From an uncultured Ruminococcus sp. (GTDB taxonomy: Bacteria > Bacillota > Clostridia > Oscillospirales > Ruminococcaceae): a stretch of 43,702 nt of DNA. The DNA lies in assembly GCA_946413815.1 (NCBI GenBank), contig CAMKMD010000033.1, positions 1 through 43,702 of the forward strand. Reading direction: 5' to 3'. Shown piece by piece: positions 23,216 to 31,824 of this stretch. Every line of letters begins with the position of its first letter. Position 1 is the first letter of the stretch. Under the pieces are notes generated by a model. That model was given only the letters and a program-made list of their open reading frames with translations, ran no database searches and was not told the DNA's origin. The position numbers and the translations under genes are program-made.

Positions 23216-23788
23216 ATGGAAGAAAGATATATATTAGAAAAGGAATACTCCCTTACGGCTGATGTTGTCAGAGAGGGCTACAAGGCATTCCAGAAGAAGT
23301 TCATCCTGAAGAAGAGCTATATCTTCACGGCGCTGTTCCTGATACTCGCAGCGGATTTCATCCATGCGGCATACAAGAACCCGGAGAACTACCTCTGCTA
23401 TCTTCTGATAGCAATATGCCTGGCCTTTGCTTTCCGTGAGTGGTACAACCCCCGCAGGGCGCGCCGCGCGATAGTTGAATCCTTTGCGGGCACCGGTGCG
23501 GTATACCGCATCTCGGTGACTGACAACCATGCCGATATAGCTACTGTGAGCTCACCCGCCCCCGTTGAGGCCATAGACGCCGACGGAGAGACGGTGGAGG
23601 AGCCTCTGCCGGAGCCTACACGCATCCCCTTCGACAGCGAGTATTCACTCGATGAGACGGATACAGGCTTCTGCCTCTACTACGGAAAAACGGTGTTCTA
23701 CATCGTTCCGAAGGACATTTTGTCCGGGGAGGAGACAGAAATAATGCGGGCAACCGTAAAGAGTTCCGCAGCAGCTGACAAAAACTGA
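23216..23788 (+). CDS. YcxB-like two-helix membrane protein
   Basis: A 190-residue protein with an N-terminal cytosolic segment (EKEYSLTADVVREGYKAF), two closely spaced transmembrane helices (about 35-50 and 57-73), a basic stretch (NPRRARRA) and a C-terminal beta-rich domain ending FYIVPKDIL. This plan matches YcxB-like domain proteins, whose function is not established. The insert VSSPAPVEAIDADGETVEEP looks like a disordered loop. It lies between gyrB (9-nt gap) and gyrA (17-nt gap) in the same direction and is surely co-transcribed with gyrase. Its presence there may only reflect operon hitch-hiking. Confidence 0.7.
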   Translation: MEERYILEKEYSLTADVVREGYKAFQKKFILKKSYIFTALFLILAADFIHAAYKNPENYLCYLLIAICLAFAFREWYNPRRARRAIVESFAGTGAVYRISVTDNHADIATVSSPAPVEAIDADGETVEEPLPEPTRIPFDSEYSLDETDTGFCLYYGKTVFYIVPKDILSGEETEIMRATVKSSAAADKN

Positions 23789-23805
23789 TCAGGAGGTAAA
23801 ACATC

Positions 23806-26484
23806 TTGCTATATAACGACAATTCCAAGGTAATACATTCCGAGATAGTCGATGAGATGGAAAATTCCATGCTCCAGTATGCCATGTCGGTCATCGTATC
23901 ACGTGCGCTGCCGGATGTCAGGGACGGTCTGAAGCCCGTACACAGGCGTATACTCTATACCCTGCACGAGAACGGCCTCACCCCTGAGAAGGCATACCGC
24001 AAGTGTGCGGATACCGTCGGTGCCGTACTGGGTAGATATCATCCGCACGGCGATGCTGCCGTTTACGATGCTCTCGTAAGACTGGCACAGGATTTCTCAA
24101 TGCGCTATCCCCTCGTTGACGGCCACGGAAACTTCGGCTCCATCGACGGAGATATGGCTGCGGCCTACCGTTATACCGAGGCCAAGATGGCGAAGATAAC
24201 CCTCGATATGCTTACCGATATCGGCAAGGATACCGTTGATTTCACGCCAAACTACGATGACAGACTCAAAGAGCCCGCAGTGCTCCCCTCACGATTCCCG
24301 AACCTGCTCGTAAACGGTTCGACGGGTATCGCTGTTGGTATGGCTACCAATATCCCGCCACATAACCTTGGTGAGGTAATTGACGCCCTGCAGCTCCTTA
24401 TAGACGATCCGGACTGCACCCTTGAGCAGCTCATGGAGCATATCCAGGGACCGGACTTCCCCACAGGCGGCATAGTAATGGGCAAGGCAGGCATCCGTGC
24501 CGCATACGGCACAGGCAGAGGAAAGATAATCCTCCGCAGCCGCACCCACTTTGAGGAGATAAAGGGACGCAACTGCATCATAGTTGACGAGATCCCCTAC
24601 ATGATAAAGAAGACCCTTATCCTGAAGAACATCAACCAGCTCTGCAAGGATAAGAAGATAGAGGGTATATACGATCTGCGTGACGAGTCCGACAAGGACG
24701 GAATGCGTATCGTTATCGAGCTGAAGAAGGATGCTATACCCAATATCGTCCTGAATAAGCTCTTCTCCATGACGAAGCTGCAGGATACCGTAGGTATCAT
24801 CATGCTCGCACTGGTAAACAACGAGCCGAAGGTACTGACCCTGAAGCAGATGCTCCAGAACTACCTTGACTTCCAGGTAGAGGTCATCCAGCGCAGGACA
24901 CGCTTCGATCTCCGCAAGGCACTCGAAAGAGCGCATATCCTCCAGGGATTCATACTCGCCGCAGACCATATCGACGAGATAATCCAGATCATCCGCTCCA
25001 GCAGCAACATACCCGAGGCCAAGGCACGTCTTATCGACCGCTTCAAGGACGAGGATATGTCTGCCCTGCTTGAGCGCATAAACGAATTCAAGGGCATGAA
25101 CGTCTTCAATATACTTGATACCGCAGAGTTCGATCTCTCCGGCAATCATCTTGTGAGCGCAAAGGGTCTCTCCGAGGAACAGGCAGAGGCTATCGTCCAG
25201 ATGCGTCTCGGACAGCTCACCGGTCTCGAAAGACAGAAGATAGTTGACGAGATGTTCGGCCTTCTCACCAAGATCAAGGACTTCGAGGAGATACTTGCCG
25301 ACGTGAACAGAGTATACCAGATCATCATGGAGGATCTCAATGTTATCCGCAAGAAGTTCTCCGATCCCCGCCGCACAGACATCGAGTCAGTCAGCGGTGA
25401 GGTGGATATCGAGGATCTCATTCCTGTTGAGGACTGCGTAGTTACCCTCACCAACAACGGCTATATCAAGCGTATGCCCGTATCCGAGTACAAGACCCAG
25501 AAGCGCGGCGGACGCGGCATCACAGGCATGAAGCAGCGCGAGGAGGATTTCGTGGAGGAGATGTTCATAGCCGGAAGCCATGACAATGTCCTCTTCATAT
25601 CCAACAAGGGTATCATGTACAAGCTCAAATGCTATGAGATACCGGACGGCTCAAAGGCCTCCAGAGGCTTCAATCTGATAAATCTCCTTCCCCTCACAGA
25701 GGGCGAGAAGATAGCCGCTATGATAAAGACCACGGATTTCAGCGAGGAGCGCTATATCACCATGGTCACAAAGAAGGGCAAGATCAAGAGATCAAACCTT
25801 TCGCTCTACAAGAACGTCCGCAAGAACGGCCTTATCGCCATCGGTCTTGACGAGGGCGACGAGATCGCGGGAGTACGCATGACCGACGGCCATGCACAGA
25901 TAATCGTAGCCACAAGAAACGGTATGGTCATCCGCATCGAGGAGGACAAGGGCAGGGCTCTGTCACGTTCCGCTCACGGTGTAAAGGCTATCAGGCTGCG
26001 TGAGGATGACTACGTTGTAGGCATAGCAAGAGTACGTGAGGGCGCATCCCTCCTTACCATAACCGAAAACGGCTACGGCAGAAGAAGCGAGCTTGAAAGC
26101 TACCGCATACAGAACCGCGGCGGCTACGGTATGAAGAACTACAAGGTCGATGATATCAAGGGCTGCGTATGCGGCATCAAGATAGTTGACGAGACAGATG
26201 ATATAATCATCGTATCAAGCGACGGTATCATCATACGTATACTCGCAAGCGATGTACGCATCATGAGCCGCTATGCAAAGGGCGTCCGTGTCATGAAGGT
26301 GAACGAGGGCGCAAAGGTCGTTGCCTTCACCCGTGCTGAGCATGACGATTCAGCCGAGACCGCAAAGGTCGAGCAGCTCTCCGAGGAAGAGGCAAAGGCT
26401 GAGGAGGCACTTGCAGCCGAGGAGGAGAAGAACGAGGTCATCGTTGACAACGAGCCCGATGACTCCGAGGACGGCGAAGAGTGA
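23806..26484 (+). CDS. gyrA: DNA gyrase subunit A
   Basis: The 892-residue breakage-reunion subunit of gyrase. It starts at TTG, supported by AGGAGG 9 nt upstream. The catalytic tyrosine is Tyr123 in YRYTE. The quinolone-region sequence HPHGDAAVYD places Ala84 where E. coli GyrA has Ser83; natural Ala at that place is linked to lower quinolone susceptibility in other bacteria. The GyrA box QKRGGRG that marks gyrase rather than topoisomerase IV is present. The beta-pinwheel is followed by an acidic tail (from about residue 850, rich in Glu and Asp), which makes it longer than the common 820-840 residues. Confidence 0.98.
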   Translation: MLYNDNSKVIHSEIVDEMENSMLQYAMSVIVSRALPDVRDGLKPVHRRILYTLHENGLTPEKAYRKCADTVGAVLGRYHPHGDAAVYDALVRLAQDFSMRYPLVDGHGNFGSIDGDMAAAYRYTEAKMAKITLDMLTDIGKDTVDFTPNYDDRLKEPAVLPSRFPNLLVNGSTGIAVGMATNIPPHNLGEVIDALQLLIDDPDCTLEQLMEHIQGPDFPTGGIVMGKAGIRAAYGTGRGKIILRSRTHFEEIKGRNCIIVDEIPYMIKKTLILKNINQLCKDKKIEGIYDLRDESDKDGMRIVIELKKDAIPNIVLNKLFSMTKLQDTVGIIMLALVNNEPKVLTLKQMLQNYLDFQVEVIQRRTRFDLRKALERAHILQGFILAADHIDEIIQIIRSSSNIPEAKARLIDRFKDEDMSALLERINEFKGMNVFNILDTAEFDLSGNHLVSAKGLSEEQAEAIVQMRLGQLTGLERQKIVDEMFGLLTKIKDFEEILADVNRVYQIIMEDLNVIRKKFSDPRRTDIESVSGEVDIEDLIPVEDCVVTLTNNGYIKRMPVSEYKTQKRGGRGITGMKQREEDFVEEMFIAGSHDNVLFISNKGIMYKLKCYEIPDGSKASRGFNLINLLPLTEGEKIAAMIKTTDFSEERYITMVTKKGKIKRSNLSLYKNVRKNGLIAIGLDEGDEIAGVRMTDGHAQIIVATRNGMVIRIEEDKGRALSRSAHGVKAIRLREDDYVVGIARVREGASLLTITENGYGRRSELESYRIQNRGGYGMKNYKVDDIKGCVCGIKIVDETDDIIIVSSDGIIIRILASDVRIMSRYAKGVRVMKVNEGAKVVAFTRAEHDDSAETAKVEQLSEEEAKAEEALAAEEEKNEVIVDNEPDDSEDGEE

Positions 26485-27299
26485 TTATAATTATACCGGC
26501 AGCAGTTCTGCTGCTGATATGGATATTGACCGAAAACCGGCTGCTGCTCCTTGTGCGGAGGGATAAGCTCTCCGACAGGGAGGACAGCATCCGTATAGTA
26601 CAGATAAGCGACCTTCACAGACGACGCTTCGGGAAGGATCAGTGCAGGATAACCCGCCTTACAAAGGCACAGCAGCCGGATATCATATTTGTTACCGGCG
26701 ATCTTGTCACAAGAGTGGAGAAGGAGTTCTCCGAAAAGCAGCGCTTTCTCAGGGAGCTCTGCAAAATAGCGCCGGTATATATGATATACGGCAACCATGA
26801 GCAGAGCCTGCCGGAGGAATACGGCGATATCTTTCTGAAAGCCGTAGAGGATACTGATGTTATGCTCCTGAGAAATTCCTCCCGCACAGTTGATATAAAG
26901 GGCAGGAAGCTCGGTATATACGGCTTCGAGCCGGATTATTCCGTCTACAAGAAGCCGGAGCAGAGGCATCCCTACCGCGGCCTTTCAACAGTCTCTGAAA
27001 AGGATGTTGAAAACTCCGCCGGAAAAGCTGATAAAAACTGTGAGGTGCTCCTCCTTGCACATAATCCCCTGTTCGCCCGTTCCTATGCGGAATGGGGAGC
27101 AGATATCACCTTCAGCGGCCATGTCCACGGCGGCGTGGTAAGGCTTTTCGGAAAGGGCTTTCTTTCGCCTGAAAGACGGTTTCTACCGGAGTATACAAAG
27201 GGCGTATACCATATCGGGGATATGAAGCTCTGTGTTTCGGCAGGTCTCGGAAAGCTGAGACTTTTCGATCCGCCGGAGATAAACGTCTACGATATCTGA
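26481..27299 (+). CDS. Membrane-anchored metallophosphoesterase (YkuE-like)
   Basis: A 272-residue calcineurin-like phosphoesterase. It starts with GTG overlapping the gyrA stop (GTGA), so translation is coupled. Residues 2-18 form a transmembrane anchor. The metal-binding motifs are intact and in order: DLH (44-46), GD (73-74), GNHE (104-107), and a C-terminal GHVHGG. This is the layout of YkuE-type enzymes that act at the membrane on phospholipid head groups or lipid-linked diphosphates; the substrate is not known here. The 3' end overlaps the convergent ytaF-like gene by 13 bp. Confidence 0.88.
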   Translation: MIIIIPAAVLLLIWILTENRLLLLVRRDKLSDREDSIRIVQISDLHRRRFGKDQCRITRLTKAQQPDIIFVTGDLVTRVEKEFSEKQRFLRELCKIAPVYMIYGNHEQSLPEEYGDIFLKAVEDTDVMLLRNSSRTVDIKGRKLGIYGFEPDYSVYKKPEQRHPYRGLSTVSEKDVENSAGKADKNCEVLLLAHNPLFARSYAEWGADITFSGHVHGGVVRLFGKGFLSPERRFLPEYTKGVYHIGDMKLCVSAGLGKLRLFDPPEINVYDI

Positions 27300-27910
27300 A
27301 CGGCCTGATATAAAGCAAACAGTATAAGGACAATTCCTCCCGCCCACGAGAGATCGCTGAAGCGGGAGGATATTTTTCTGCCCGTATAAGTGCCGAGGAA
27401 TATGGCCGAGATACCTATGACAAGGGTACACAGTGAAGTTATCACCGGAGATACCTCTCCCCCGCAGCTCAGACCGGCGGCGGCGCAGTCGAAAGAGCCC
27501 GCAAGGGCCATAGCAGCGGCCTCCGGTACGGAGAGCACCTTAGAGCTGTCCATATCCGCAGCGGTATCATCGAGCCAGAAGCGCATAGCTATGCCACAGC
27601 TGCCGAGATGCAGGGAGAGCTCCTCCCGTCCGGCAAGGCGGCGCAGAAAGCAGCGGGAAACGCTTTTTGTGATGTTCATGACGCCGAGGGCAGTAAGGAC
27701 AGCGCAGCTGAGAGTTTCGCAGAGGCTGTCTGAGAGCACCCCTGAAACGAGACCGGAGACTGTGACTGCGGCAGCCATGACTGAAGCACATATAATACCT
27801 ATGACAGCAGCAGAAAGGGGCGGGATGCGTATCCCGCCCGAGCAGCACGCCATCGAGGAAAGAAAGATATCGATGCTCACAACGGCAGCCGTAATTATCT
27901 CCTGATACAT
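27287..27910 (-). CDS. ytaF: YtaF/MntP-like multi-pass membrane protein
   Basis: A 207-residue hydrophobic protein with about six transmembrane segments arranged as two halves. The first half opens with VSIDIFLSSMACCSGGIRIP and the second repeats the idea with AMALAGSFDCAAAGLSCGG. The central loop has DMDSSKVLSVPEAAAMALA, which matches the sporulation membrane protein YtaF more than the manganese exporter MntP; both belong to one superfamily. A TATAAT lies about 20 nt before the start, with a weak -35. Transport of a metal ion is plausible but not shown. It overlaps the end of the phosphoesterase gene on the other strand. Confidence 0.75.
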   Translation of the reverse strand: MYQEIITAAVVSIDIFLSSMACCSGGIRIPPLSAAVIGIICASVMAAAVTVSGLVSGVLSDSLCETLSCAVLTALGVMNITKSVSRCFLRRLAGREELSLHLGSCGIAMRFWLDDTAADMDSSKVLSVPEAAAMALAGSFDCAAAGLSCGGEVSPVITSLCTLVIGISAIFLGTYTGRKISSRFSDLSWAGGIVLILFALYQAVQIS

Positions 27911-28032
27911 AGTATCACCTCCGGGACATTATATGCTTTACGGGGGGGAATGGTGAACGGAGGGAGGTTTGATCCGTAATCTGCGGTAATGCCTACGGCG
28001 ATGGATTTAATGCCGCCATACAAAATAGGGAT

Positions 28033-28109
28033 TGTAGGGACCGCCTTTGGCGGTCCGGCTGGCAACAAACGATGGTTGTATCTGCGGGCTGCCAAAGGCA
28101 GCCCCTACA
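28033..28109. repeat. Double palindromic element bounded by TGTAGGG/CCCTACA
   Basis: Hairpin 1 is GGACCGCC-TTT-GGCGGTCC (28038-28056) and hairpin 2 is GGGCTGCC-AAA-GGCAGCCC (28086-28104). The whole unit is bounded by TGTAGGG (28033-28039) and CCCTACA (28103-28109), themselves inverted repeats, so it is built like a miniature inverted-repeat element. It is related to the units at 14576-14651 and 10829-10859. Confidence 0.8.
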
Positions 28110-28149
28110 TAAGGGGGAACATTCAAAAGTGAGCGATGTTACAGTATGT

Positions 28150-28180
28150 AAAAAAGGACGCATGAAAATGCGTCCCTTTT
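28150..28180 (-). terminator. Terminator of the secG-rnr-lipoprotein region
   Basis: GGACGCAT-GAAA-ATGCGTCC is a perfect 8-bp stem with T runs on both strands (TTTTTT on the minus side). It lies 40 bp after the lipoprotein gene and can stop transcripts in both directions. Confidence 0.88.
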
Positions 28181-28184
28181 ATCG

Positions 28185-28216
28185 TCATTCAATTATGAAT
28201 TATAAATTATGAATTG
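28185..28216. repeat. AATTATGAATT-type short repeat
   Basis: ATTCAATTATGAATTATAA followed by ATTATGAATTGA is a run of near-palindromic AATTATGAATT units. Related strings are at 14517-14553 and 15010. Confidence 0.6.
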
Positions 28217-28219
28217 ACC

Positions 28220-29062
28220 TCAGTACGGCAGCCTGAACTTTCCGGCCTTCCATACTCCGTCGCTGCCTATGACAGCGGAGAATTCCTCGTCCTGTTCGTA
28301 AGGACCGGGACCGCCGTAGGCTGAATTGTCATAGTAGTTTCTCACATTGAAGAATATCTCATCCTCAGTGCGTGAGGTAATCTCAGTTATCTGAGAGTAC
28401 TGATAGTAGTTGTTTATCCCTCGTTCGCCGTTGAGGGAGTAGACATTGCTGCCGTCCTCCATGAATACCTCGCTGAGAGCTGTGGGATAGCGGTCGCTGA
28501 ACACCTTGTAGTAGTCCTTCTCGATATCCGCTATGGAGTTCTTTCCGGGAGTTGTCACAAGATAGAACTTCCAGCCGAATTTATTCTCAAGATAACGGCT
28601 CATATCAAGCTCATAGGGAGAGCCCACCGTGAAGCTCCAGTCTGTCTCACAGGCGGAGCGGAAGAGCGCCTGTCCGGCTTCTATAAGGTCGCTGTCGGAC
28701 TGCTCCTCTGCCGGTTCATTGAAGGATACAGCGCCGTCCTTGTTGTATTCAAACAGTGCCTGCTCTCCGCTGCTGTCTGCTGCGGTTGTGACAGTGCTGT
28801 CCTTTTCGTCCTTTGCCTTCTTCGTATCTGAGACAGCATCAGTATCACTGACCGCTTCCTTTGTGCCGGTTACAGGGGCAGCTGTTCCGGTCTCTGCTGC
28901 TTCCTCTGTGGTCTCTTCTGCGGCAGAAGACACCCCGGAAGTATCAGGCATAGCGGAGGTATCACTGCTGCCGCTGTCCTTTCCCTTGCAGCCTGTCATG
29001 CCGGAGAGCATGACTGCGGCAGCCGTCAGGGCCAGGACCCTTTTCATATCTTTTCCCTTCAT
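28220..29062 (-). CDS. Secreted lipoprotein of unknown function
   Basis: A 280-residue lipoprotein. The signal peptide has a basic start (MKGKDMKR), a hydrophobic core and a lipobox LSGMTGC with Cys at residue 25, so it would be lipid-anchored on the outer face of the membrane. Residues 26-110 are low-complexity Ser/Thr/Glu/Ala (a flexible stalk), and the globular part (about 120-280) has FGWKFYLVTTPGKNS and DEIFFNVRNYYDN. I do not recognise the domain. The start is supported by GAGGAGG 7 nt upstream, which lies inside the end of rnr. It is 2 nt after rnr and co-transcribed with it. Confidence 0.8.
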   Translation of the reverse strand: MKGKDMKRVLALTAAAVMLSGMTGCKGKDSGSSDTSAMPDTSGVSSAAEETTEEAAETGTAAPVTGTKEAVSDTDAVSDTKKAKDEKDSTVTTAADSSGEQALFEYNKDGAVSFNEPAEEQSDSDLIEAGQALFRSACETDWSFTVGSPYELDMSRYLENKFGWKFYLVTTPGKNSIADIEKDYYKVFSDRYPTALSEVFMEDGSNVYSLNGERGINNYYQYSQITEITSRTEDEIFFNVRNYYDNSAYGGPGPYEQDEEFSAVIGSDGVWKAGKFRLPY

Positions 29063-29064
29063 AC

Positions 29065-31215
29065 TCAGTCCTCCTCGTCAAGGACGAAATCTATGGTGCC
29101 CTCGCTGACATTTACTGCCGAGCAGAGGACATCCACCTCCATACCGAGGGTATAGGAGACACCTGAGAAGCGCTCTGTCAGAGCAACAGGCTCGTTGTAG
29201 TCGTATTCACCCTCAGGCAGGGAGCGGATATGCACAAGTCCTTCGACTGTATCGGGCAGCTCCACATAGAAGCCGTAATCGCATACTCCTGAGATACGGC
29301 CCCTGAAGACCTCTCCGATATGCTGCTTCATATACTCTGCCTTGTATATATCCTCGCACTCACGCTCTATGGCTACGGCTCTTGCTTCTGCATTGCTGGA
29401 AAGCTCTGAGGCCTTCGCTGCAAAGCCCTCATATCTCTTCGTCAGCCATTTCCTGTCATAGCCGGCGAGTATATCCGTGATTATGCGGTGTATCGCAAGG
29501 TCGGGATAGCGGCGTATGGGGGAGGTGAAATGTGCATAGTCATCGAGAGCAAGGCCGAAATGTCCGAGAGGTTCATCTGAATATTTTGCCTTTGCCATGG
29601 ACCTGAGCACCATCATATTGACGGCCTGATACATATCCGTATCCCTTGCGCCTTCAAGTATCATTGAGGCGTGTGCAGGCTTGAATTCCTCGAAATGGGG
29701 GTATTCCACATTTGCCTTCCGGAGCATCTCGCAGAGCATGGCGGTCTTTTCCTCGGGGGGGGCTTCATGGACACGGTATACGAAGGGTATCTCCTTCTCT
29801 CCCGCAAGTCTTGCCGCAGCCTCGTTGGCTGTGAGCATGAACTCCTCGATTATGCGCTCTGCCTTGCCGCTTACACGGGGCATTACTCCGCAGCAGATGC
29901 CGTCCTCGCCAATTATCAGCTTGCTCTCAGAGGTCTCAAGCTCCGGTGCATGGCGGCGTCTGCGCTTTGCGATGAGCTTGTCCGCAAGCTCGTTGATAAG
30001 GGGTATCTCCTTTGATACACAGGCGTACTTTTCCGCCGTCTCCTGAGTTGCCGTGCCGTCGAGCATGGCGTTTATCTCGGAGTATACTCCCTTGACGCGT
30101 GAACGGATAACGCTCTTGCAGAAGCGGTAGCCCGTAAGCTCTCCGTCAGCGTCAAGGTCACAGAAGGCTGTGAGAGTGAGCCTGTCCTCGCCGGGATTGA
30201 GGGAGCATATACCGTTTGAAAGCTCCTTGGGGAGCATGGGGATGACCTGGTCTGCGTAGTAGATACTTGTACCGCGCCTGAGTGCCTCCTTGTCGAGCTC
30301 ACTTCCGCCCCGGACATAGTGGGATACATCTGCGATATGGACGCCGAGGAGGTATCCGCTGTCCGTCCTCTCGACAGATATGGCATCGTCGAGGTCCTTG
30401 GATTCTGCGCCGTCTATGGTAAATATGGGAAGGCTGCGGAGGTCCTCACGGTTATTGAGGGCATACTCCTGCACTCCCGATGCCGAAAGCTTTCTTGCCT
30501 CCTTCAGCACCTCCTCCGGGAACTCCGTGGGAGCGCCGTGAACTGCGAGCACTGACTGTGCGCAGGAGGAAGCGAACTCCGAGCTGCCGAATACTGAGGT
30601 TATGCGCACCTTGTGCTCCGCATGGCGTCTGCCGCGGTACACTATCTCCGCCATAGCCTTGTCGTTCTCATGGAAGGCCACGCTTTCCTCACGCACGATG
30701 ATAAGGTGGCTGCGTGAAGCTGTATCGGGAACGAGATAGGGCTTGCCGTCCTCAAATTCTATGCGTCCCGTGAGAGTCTGCGAGCCGAAGTCAAGTATAT
30801 CCTCCACCTGTCCCTCCGGTTCGCCGGTGCGGGAGCGTATATCCGAAATAAGCACCTTGTCCCCCGGCATTGCGCCCATCATGCACTTGCCGGGAATGAA
30901 GTACTCAGTGCCGTCCTCTGTAGCTGCAAAACCGAAGGTGCGGCTGAGACGTGTAACTGTTGCCGTCTGCATACCGAGCCTTGAGCAGAGCGCTGCCTTC
31001 ATGCCCTTGCGCACTGTGATAACGCCCTCATTGCGCAGCTGTGAGAAGGCCTCGGCGAAATCCGCCTGACCGCCCTTTCCGCCCTTCTTGGTGCGGCATT
31101 TCGTTTCGAGCTCGTTTATAGGCATGATGTCCTTCTTGTATGCTTTGAGGAAGGTCACTATCTTATGCTTGTAGCTTGTTACCATATCGGTCTTTTCTGT
31201 TGTCTTCTTTGTCAA
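29065..31215 (-). CDS. rnr: Ribonuclease R
   Basis: A 716-residue 3'-5' exoribonuclease of the RNB family that degrades structured RNA and takes part in trans-translation quality control. It starts at TTG with AAAGGAG 8 nt upstream. An N-terminal winged-helix and cold-shock region precedes the catalytic RNB domain, whose magnesium-site motif DGAESKDLDDAISV is near residues 266-279, followed by DRLTLTAFCDLD. A C-terminal S1 domain (FRGRISGVCDYGFYVEL) ends the protein. It follows secG, the common Firmicute order, but no smpB or ssrA is visible here. Confidence 0.96.
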   Translation of the reverse strand: MTKKTTEKTDMVTSYKHKIVTFLKAYKKDIMPINELETKCRTKKGGKGGQADFAEAFSQLRNEGVITVRKGMKAALCSRLGMQTATVTRLSRTFGFAATEDGTEYFIPGKCMMGAMPGDKVLISDIRSRTGEPEGQVEDILDFGSQTLTGRIEFEDGKPYLVPDTASRSHLIIVREESVAFHENDKAMAEIVYRGRRHAEHKVRITSVFGSSEFASSCAQSVLAVHGAPTEFPEEVLKEARKLSASGVQEYALNNREDLRSLPIFTIDGAESKDLDDAISVERTDSGYLLGVHIADVSHYVRGGSELDKEALRRGTSIYYADQVIPMLPKELSNGICSLNPGEDRLTLTAFCDLDADGELTGYRFCKSVIRSRVKGVYSEINAMLDGTATQETAEKYACVSKEIPLINELADKLIAKRRRRHAPELETSESKLIIGEDGICCGVMPRVSGKAERIIEEFMLTANEAAARLAGEKEIPFVYRVHEAPPEEKTAMLCEMLRKANVEYPHFEEFKPAHASMILEGARDTDMYQAVNMMVLRSMAKAKYSDEPLGHFGLALDDYAHFTSPIRRYPDLAIHRIITDILAGYDRKWLTKRYEGFAAKASELSSNAEARAVAIERECEDIYKAEYMKQHIGEVFRGRISGVCDYGFYVELPDTVEGLVHIRSLPEGEYDYNEPVALTERFSGVSYTLGMEVDVLCSAVNVSEGTIDFVLDEED

Positions 31216-31260
31216 TATAGTTTCTCCTTTCAGGTACAGCCGGAGGCCGCCGTCAGAAAT

Positions 31261-31290
31261 AAAAAAGCCCCATGACTTCTATCACGGGGC
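31261..31290 (-). terminator. Hairpin terminator after secG
   Basis: GCCCC-A-TGA and TCA-C-GGGGC form an interrupted stem followed on the minus strand by TTTTTT. It sits between secG and rnr and probably sets a lower level of rnr expression. Confidence 0.8.
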
Positions 31291-31297
31291 GTCCTGC

Positions 31298-31558
31298 TTA
31301 CTTGTCGGTGAAGAGCGGTATCAGGTTTACTGCAAGAGTAATGATGAAAAGGATTATACCCAGTGCACGGGTGATCTTGTTAAGGATAGCTTCCTTAGAT
31401 CTTCCTTCATTCTTGCCGTAGAAAGAATCGGTGCTTGCACCAGTGAGTGCTGCTGACAGGCTGTCCTGTGACTTCTGATCCTGTGCGAGACAGATACATA
31501 CTATTGCAACGCAGATCACAAGGATCGCAATGCCGCCGATGATCTCAAGAACTGACAT
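31298..31558 (-). CDS. secG: Preprotein translocase subunit SecG
   Basis: An 86-residue SecG, the small helper of the SecYE channel. It has two transmembrane helices (about 4-24 and 66-84) joined by a cytosolic loop with the family's GASTDSFYGKN stretch. The ribosome-binding site (GGAGGTAACAAT) is strong. A near-consensus promoter is about 65 nt upstream. It is the first gene of the secG-rnr-lipoprotein unit. Confidence 0.95.
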   Translation of the reverse strand: MSVLEIIGGIAILVICVAIVCICLAQDQKSQDSLSAALTGASTDSFYGKNEGRSKEAILNKITRALGIILFIITLAVNLIPLFTDK

Positions 31559-31622
31559 ATTGTTACCTCCGGAATTATTATTTATTTATGCTGACTGTGC
31601 GTAAATTTCAATTAGCTTTACA

Positions 31623-31651
31623 ATTATACCATAAAACCGCCATTATTTCAA
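31623..31651 (-). promoter_or_regulatory. SigA-type promoter of secG
   Basis: On the minus strand TTGAAA, 17 nt and TATAAT with TGG before the -10. This is an extended, near-consensus promoter. Confidence 0.85.
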
Positions 31652-31779
31652 GTACCTGCGGAGAAAAAACATGACAAATCTCATGGGATTTTTCGGCAAT
31701 TATTCACAATGATGTGCAGGGGAGGTCTTTTTGTACAGTTAAAATAAAAAAATAATTCCGTAATGTCACAAAAAACACC

Positions 31780-31807
31780 TGAAATATGTTATATTATACA
31801 GGACGTC
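31780..31807 (+). promoter_or_regulatory. Possible ECF-type promoter of the sigma operon
   Basis: TGAAAT, 18 nt and CGTC resemble the TGAAAC/CGTC pattern of ECF promoters, and lie 18 nt before the sigma-factor ATG. A TATATTATA in the spacer offers a SigA -10 alternative. Autoregulation is therefore possible but unproven. Confidence 0.35.
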
Positions 31808-31824
31808 CGGAACGAGGTGATAGC

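Larger units (their letters stand above)
27911..28219. other. Intergenic region with repeat elements
   Basis: This 309-bp gap contains the ytaF-like gene's promoter area, the double palindrome at 28033-28109, the terminator at 28150-28180 and the AATTATGAATT repeat at 28185-28216. No coding frame was seen. Confidence 0.7.

Noticed and set aside
26271..26969. A 232-codon minus-strand frame
   Set aside because: It is antisense to the end of gyrA and the phosphoesterase; its low-complexity Ser run mirrors the acidic GyrA tail.
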